A stretch of 64,000 nucleotides of DNA from Lachnospiraceae bacterium (GTDB lineage: Bacteria; Bacillota; Clostridia; Lachnospirales; Lachnospiraceae): the NCBI GenBank assembly GCA_017550165.1, contig JAFZQH010000018.1, positions 23,875-87,874 of the forward strand, read 5' to 3'. Made by a program: the position numbers and the translations under genes. The notes under the pieces are model-generated. The model saw only the letters and a program-made list of their open reading frames with translations. It did not search any database and was not told the origin of the DNA. How positions within the stretch are numbered: the first letter of the stretch is position 1; each line of letters begins with the position of its first letter. Below are positions 59,948-64,000 of this stretch, one piece after another.

Positions 59948-61144
59948 TTATTTGCCCGATCGAGCCGCCGCATCTTCGATTGAAAGAGCTGCTGCTTTAG
60001 CCTTTAAGCCTTCCATATCGAGCTTGGACATTTCTACAAGTTCTTCTGCGGTATAGGGGAGCTGATTTACAAAGTACTTTTCATAATCTGCGTAATCATC
60101 GGGTGATGATACATAAAGGTAAGGGAACTTAATGTCTTCAAACTTTCCGCCGAAGTCGCTGTAATTGCCTTTGATTGCGTTATAAACTGCCATGAAAGCA
60201 AAGAGGGGATCGCAATAGTGTCCGCCGGATTCGCCTGCCATGGAACCGTTGGCAAGTCTTTCGCCAAGGTCAGGAAGGAAGTCTGTGGATACGATATCGA
60301 TGTCTGCGGTCTTGCCTGCACGCTCAACAGCTGCGATTGCGCCCTGAAGAGGATCTCCGCCGCCGCCTGCGGGAATTAAAGCATCAAGATCGGGGTTAGC
60401 GCTCATTAAAGCTTCTGCTGCCTTGGAGCCGCCTTCCGAAGAAGTACCTGCGTACTGGGGCTCGGAAAGAACTGCCTGATCGTCGGGATGGGCTGCGTTC
60501 CACTTTTCAACGCCTGCCTTGTAACCTTCCCATCTGCCAAGCCATGTAGCATCGCCCTGTTCCCAACCGATAAGGCCGATGTTACGGTCGCCCTTCTCAA
60601 GAAGGATGTTAACAAGCTTTTCGCCGTTCTCGGGTTCGTTCTCGTGAACTGCGCCTACATAGTACTCGGAGTTAACTGCTGCCTGGTAAATATCAGCACT
60701 CTTTTCTTCGCTGATGATACGGAAGAACTGTGCAAGGTAAACACCGTTATCATTACAGGTCTTGATGGCTGAAGCCATTTCCGTATCGGATGAGTTACAA
60801 ATTATAATACCCTGGCATCCTGCTGCGCAAAGCTGCTCAACGGAAGCTGTAACCTTCTCGGAAACGTGACCCTGGTCAACGTACTGCACCTGTACGCCGA
60901 GAGCTTCTGCTGCCTTATCAAGAATCAACTTACACTGGGAACCTAAAACGTCTGTAGAACTCCAGATGGAAACACCGATTTTAATGGTCTCATCTGTCTT
61001 AACGGTTGCTGACTGTGCTGCGGGCTTTGTTTCACTCTTAGCCACATTAGATGTTGAATTGCTGCCTGCCGTGTTACCGCATCCCATAATAGTGGTAACA
61101 AACAGAAGCATGCAAAGAATCAGACTGACGATTTTCTTTTTCAT
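59948..61144 (-). CDS. Sugar ABC transporter substrate-binding lipoprotein
   Basis: The 398-residue protein has a lipoprotein signal peptide ending at the lipobox TTIMGCGN, so it is anchored outside by Cys22. The mature part is a type I periplasmic-binding-protein fold (peripla_BP_4/RbsB-like): IKIGVSIWSSTDVLG, GIIICNSSDTEMASA, NIGLIGWEQGD, ALIPAGGGGDPLQGA. The substrate is likely a monosaccharide, but the residues shown do not identify it. It is encoded after the kinase and regulator and before the permeases. Confidence 0.9.
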   Translation of the reverse strand: MKKKIVSLILCMLLFVTTIMGCGNTAGSNSTSNVAKSETKPAAQSATVKTDETIKIGVSIWSSTDVLGSQCKLILDKAAEALGVQVQYVDQGHVSEKVTASVEQLCAAGCQGIIICNSSDTEMASAIKTCNDNGVYLAQFFRIISEEKSADIYQAAVNSEYYVGAVHENEPENGEKLVNILLEKGDRNIGLIGWEQGDATWLGRWEGYKAGVEKWNAAHPDDQAVLSEPQYAGTSSEGGSKAAEALMSANPDLDALIPAGGGGDPLQGAIAAVERAGKTADIDIVSTDFLPDLGERLANGSMAGESGGHYCDPLFAFMAVYNAIKGNYSDFGGKFEDIKFPYLYVSSPDDYADYEKYFVNQLPYTAEELVEMSKLDMEGLKAKAAALSIEDAAARSGK

Positions 61145-61357
61145 ACTCTAACCTCCAATAAACAATACACTACATTTTCTCTTTTTCTTTTCTCATTTTC
61201 GTTATGGTGTGCACTCCCAATGACATCATGATATATTCATTATGTATAAAGAAACATGGAAAAATTTCGGTGAATTGGTAAAATTTTCTCGTATTTTACC
61301 GGAAAAACGTTTTTCTTACGTGATTTTTACCAAAACAAGAACGATATTTTCACAAAA

Positions 61358-61399
61358 AAGGCCGCTCTTTCAACAGTCAGTCTGTTCGTAAGCGGCCTT
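61358..61399 (-). terminator. Terminator of the YesMN-type regulatory operon
   Basis: AAGGCCGCT (61391-61399, minus strand) pairs with AGCGGCCTT (61358-61366) around a 24-base loop and is followed by TTTTTTG. It starts nine bases after the regulator stop. The gap 61145-61407 otherwise holds the binding-protein leader; I found no convincing promoter in it. Confidence 0.85.
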
Positions 61400-61407
61400 A
61401 ATCTTTT

Positions 61408-62130
61408 CTAAATTGATTTTCGATACTTGCTCGGCGAGATTCCTTCCACCTTTTTAAACACTTTGGTGAAATAAAAATAATCGTTGTAACCCACAATCTC
61501 GGCGATTTCCTGAATGGAAAGGCTTTCATCCCGAAGCAGTTCCTTGGCACGCTGTATCCTGAGCGACGCTATGTAATCGGAAAAATTAACTCCTAAATGC
61601 TCTTTAATCATCTCGCTCAAGCGCCCCATGCTCATATTGTACTTGCCGGCTAAGGATGTAAGGGAAATATCCTCCATGTAGTGCTCGCGTATCTCCGACA
61701 CCACATTGTCGATTACCCGGTCAAAAGAAGGCGCCTCTTCGCCCTCATCTTCTTCCTCGCCCCGCCCGTTTACGATGGAAGACATAACTCGCGCCAGTTC
61801 TTCTTCTTTGATAGGCTTAACGAGGTAGTCATAGGCATGATGCTGCACAGCTTCTTTGGCATAAGCAAACTCCGCATAGCCCGAGATTATAACTACTTTT
61901 GTATCAGGCGACACATCCGGAATTGCCTGCAAAAGCTCCAGTCCCGAAAGGCCGGGCATACGGATGTCCGTAAAAACAACATCCGGCTTAAACATGCCGA
62001 TTTCTTCTTTGGCCGTAAGTCCGTTATTGGCGGTACCTACCACGTAAACGTCCATATCAAGTTTTTCAAGAAGCTTCTTAAGCCCCAGCGTAATCCAGAC
62101 TTCATCGTCCGCAATGTAAACATTAATCAT
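61408..62130 (-). CDS. YesN-type response regulator with AraC DNA-binding domain
   Basis: Residues 1-120 form a receiver (VYIADDEVWITLG, acceptor Asp in VVFTDIRMPGLSG, KPIKEEEL). Residues about 140-240 form an AraC-type double helix-turn-helix (LTSLAGKYNMSMGRLSEMI, LSIQEIAEIVGYNDYFYFTK, FKKVEGISPSKYR). It would activate the downstream sugar transporter genes when phosphorylated by the kinase at 62158. ATG 62130 is chosen because GGGGG precedes it and MINVYIADDE is the usual start. The gap to the kinase gene is 27 bases. Confidence 0.92.
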   Translation of the reverse strand: MINVYIADDEVWITLGLKKLLEKLDMDVYVVGTANNGLTAKEEIGMFKPDVVFTDIRMPGLSGLELLQAIPDVSPDTKVVIISGYAEFAYAKEAVQHHAYDYLVKPIKEEELARVMSSIVNGRGEEEDEGEEAPSFDRVIDNVVSEIREHYMEDISLTSLAGKYNMSMGRLSEMIKEHLGVNFSDYIASLRIQRAKELLRDESLSIQEIAEIVGYNDYFYFTKVFKKVEGISPSKYRKSI

Positions 62131-62157
62131 TTGCTTAACCCCCTTGACCACAGAGCC

Positions 62158-63855
62158 TTACCCCGGTTCCCTCATATGGTCCGGAACAGAAATTCGTATC
62201 ACAGTACCCTTATCAATTTCACTGTCCGCAGTAATAGTATAATCATCGCCGTAGAACAGACGCAAGCGCTGTACAATATTGGAAAGACCGATTCCGCCAC
62301 CCACACCGTTCTCACTGGGATTATTGATTTCATCCCTGAGTTTATCAAGTGTTTCCTCATCCATTCCGACGCCGTCATCTCTTACTTCCATCTCAAGTCT
62401 GTCGCCCACCGCCTCAATGTGAACGTCCACGCAGCCCGCATCCATCTTGCTCTCCAGTCCGTGGAACACAGAGTTCTCAACAAGGGGCTGTAAAAAGAAT
62501 CTGATCATGGGCTTGTCCATAACTTCTTCAGCCACGGAGGTCTGTATCTTTATTTTGCCCATAAAACGGTACTCCATGATGCGCGCATACTTGGCTATAT
62601 AAGAGACCTCATCGCCCACGGTCACAATGTTGCTGCCCTTGACCGCATACCTGAATATATCCGAAAGGCACATGGCAATTTCCGCAATATCGTCCTCATC
62701 ATGAATCAGCGCCATATCGCGCATGCACGACAGGGTGTTATAAAGAAAATGCGGGTTAATCTGGTTGCGGTAAGCCATAATCTCAAGTTTCTGCTGAGCC
62801 AGTTCCGTTTCGTAAAGGCGAATCTTACTGTCCTTTATCTCCTCAATCATCCGCTGGTTCTCATCAAGCATATGGTCAAGTCTTGATGCCACCTTTCCGA
62901 TTTCGTCGGTTCGTTTAAACTTAAGTCGCCGCTCCGGATGCTTTATGGACTTTTCAATAAATCTGTCAATTGCGTGAATCGGCCTTGCCATTCGGTAGTA
63001 GGAAAACAAAATGGTAACGGCCAGCAAAAATACAATAAGGAGCGACGCAAACATAATAAGTTTTCTGACCGAATCGCTTCCCGAAGTATTACCGGACACA
63101 GAAACCGCAACCGCCACGCGAATTCCGTTCTGCCAGTTTCCTTCCCTGTATACATAGTCATCATCGGCTCTAAGGGTTTCCATCGTAGCATCTGCGGGAA
63201 TATTGCCAAAAGAACGGAATGACAAATCCAGCTTATTTGAATCGCTAAGCAGCATCGCCGCCACACTGTCGTTGAAAATGTTATGAAGCGTACCGTCTAT
63301 TCTCCAGGGTTCCAGAATGAACACGCACATTCCGAGAAGCTGCTGGGAGCTTCCGCCGGTACCGCTGTAGATTGGGTAAAAGAAAGCGTAATTGAATTCT
63401 TCTTTGTTCCCGAAATAGCAATCGGCGTTTAAGTCCTCGCCTTTTCTCATATACATCTGCTTGTCGGGAATAATCGCCGGTTTGCCCAGAGACATTATAG
63501 TATTTAAATCCGCATCAAGTAAAACAGCGGAAACAATTTCACGATTTTTAAGCGCAATCTGGGAATAGTACGAAGAAACCTTCGCCTCCTGTATGTCCCT
63601 TCTTTCGTCACTCATGTCGTCCATGACAAGGAACTGACAGAGTGCCTCGGCATTGTACCGCAAATTTTCTTCGTAAAGACTAAGGGCATTATCCGCCTGA
63701 CGAAGTAGGCTGTCGGCCAGTGTCTCCGCATAATTTAAAGTGGTTTGTCTGACATACAAATAAGACGTATAGAGAGTTCCCGATAAAACAAAAAGAACCG
63801 CAAGAATTATACAGATAAGCTGCAAAAGCAGGCTGTTGCGAATTTTCTGAATCAC
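62158..63855 (-). CDS. YesM-type sensor histidine kinase
   Basis: The 565-residue protein has two membrane helices (about 10-32 and 258-280) bracketing an extracellular sensor of about 220 residues, a HAMP domain, the His_kinase domain with NQINPHFLYNTLSCM (phosphoacceptor His) and an ATPase domain (QPLVENSVFHGLE, VRDDGVGMDEETL, GIGLSNIVQRL). It pairs with the AraC-type regulator. It starts at GTG 63855, which overlaps the stop of the upstream gene by four bases (GTGA), so kinase synthesis is coupled to that gene. Confidence 0.92.
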   Translation of the reverse strand: MIQKIRNSLLLQLICIILAVLFVLSGTLYTSYLYVRQTTLNYAETLADSLLRQADNALSLYEENLRYNAEALCQFLVMDDMSDERRDIQEAKVSSYYSQIALKNREIVSAVLLDADLNTIMSLGKPAIIPDKQMYMRKGEDLNADCYFGNKEEFNYAFFYPIYSGTGGSSQQLLGMCVFILEPWRIDGTLHNIFNDSVAAMLLSDSNKLDLSFRSFGNIPADATMETLRADDDYVYREGNWQNGIRVAVAVSVSGNTSGSDSVRKLIMFASLLIVFLLAVTILFSYYRMARPIHAIDRFIEKSIKHPERRLKFKRTDEIGKVASRLDHMLDENQRMIEEIKDSKIRLYETELAQQKLEIMAYRNQINPHFLYNTLSCMRDMALIHDEDDIAEIAMCLSDIFRYAVKGSNIVTVGDEVSYIAKYARIMEYRFMGKIKIQTSVAEEVMDKPMIRFFLQPLVENSVFHGLESKMDAGCVDVHIEAVGDRLEMEVRDDGVGMDEETLDKLRDEINNPSENGVGGGIGLSNIVQRLRLFYGDDYTITADSEIDKGTVIRISVPDHMREPG

Positions 63856-64000
63856 TGTGTAACCCCTTCTTTTATCACCCCACGCAGTACCCCCACAGTA
63901 CTGCCACTAAAATCAGCATATACTGCGGGGGAATTAAAATCAATATCTACCATAACCGAAGCAGCATCAATACTCCCGGAATCCACGCTGTAATAATGCC
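63852..64000 (-). CDS. C-terminal end of a gene coupled to the sensor kinase (partial)
   Basis: The last 48 codons of a minus-strand gene run in from beyond the window edge and stop at TGA 63852-63854, sharing four bases with the kinase start. The visible end includes HYYSVDSGSIDAASVM and VLRGVIKEGVTQ. In YesMN-linked CUT2 loci this position is often taken by a second periplasmic-type sugar-binding protein that presents ligand to the kinase, and that is my guess here. The fragment is too short to prove it. Confidence 0.55.
   Translation of the reverse strand, partial: HYYSVDSGSIDAASVMVDIDFNSPAVYADFSGSTVGVLRGVIKEGVTQ

Overview
The window looks like a chromosomal segment of a Gram-positive Clostridia bacterium, most likely family Lachnospiraceae (Butyrivibrio-like). 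The grounds are the gene families present: a DUF6033-type protein, YesMN-type sugar regulators, an LCP protein, an OFA-family MFS carrier, a trigger factor with a Lys/Ala/Pro-rich tail, and many multi-domain hybrid kinases. Promoters are close to the sigma-A consensus and most start codons have an AGGAG-type ribosome binding site. No rRNA, tRNA, CRISPR array, prophage or transposase was seen. Genus is inference.

1-12 kb is mostly housekeeping on the minus strand: trigger factor, clpP and the start of clpX in one unit; a stand-alone HPt protein; a sodium/proline symporter with a divergent RNA methyltransferase; a processive glycosyltransferase; a RACo-like ferredoxin/ASKHA activator; pyridoxamine kinase; a Gln/Pro-rich membrane protein; and a DUF6033 protein whose promoter carries a tandem repeat.

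12.3-20.8 kb is a phosphorelay operon: a response regulator with a degenerate GGDEF domain, a dCache hybrid kinase, a second membrane hybrid kinase, and a third kinase. The third kinase's natural continuation (receiver, DegV lipid-binding domain, HPt) is cut off by a frameshift. 20.9-25.5 kb is the str operon (rpsL, rpsG, fusA, tuf) behind a perfect-consensus promoter. A PilZ protein and a divergent second ClpX follow.

28-54 kb is devoted largely to the cell surface. It holds an OFA carrier, a GtrB-type transferase with a GT-C-like membrane partner, an HtrA-type protease, several GT2 transferases, an LCP ligase, a phosphohexomutase, dTDP-sugar genes rfbA, rfbB and rfbC (rfbD is absent), and an ABC polysaccharide exporter whose ATPase has a C-terminal Wzt-like sugar-binding domain. 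Next to the exporter is a methyltransferase-kinase fusion resembling the WbdD chain terminator of Gram-negative O antigens. Two membrane-anchored GH25 proteins frame the rfb genes: one keeps its catalytic residues and one has lost them. Together these suggest a rhamnose-type or other 6-deoxyhexose wall polysaccharide, made in the cytoplasm, possibly capped, exported by ABC transporter and attached to the wall.

54-64 kb holds a degenerate SGNH-fold membrane protein, an APH/choline-kinase-like protein, and a CUT2 sugar ABC transporter (binding protein, permease, tandem ATPase, second permease) behind a YesM/YesN-type sensor kinase and regulator. The last bases encode the C terminus of another gene coupled to the kinase.

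The strongest unusual signals are the split kinase-receiver-DegV-HPt protein, the WbdD-like fusion beside a Wzt-like exporter in a Gram-positive, the second ClpX with changed ClpP and pore loops, two apparent pseudo-hydrolases in the surface locus, and repeated fusion of terminators with the next gene's promoter.
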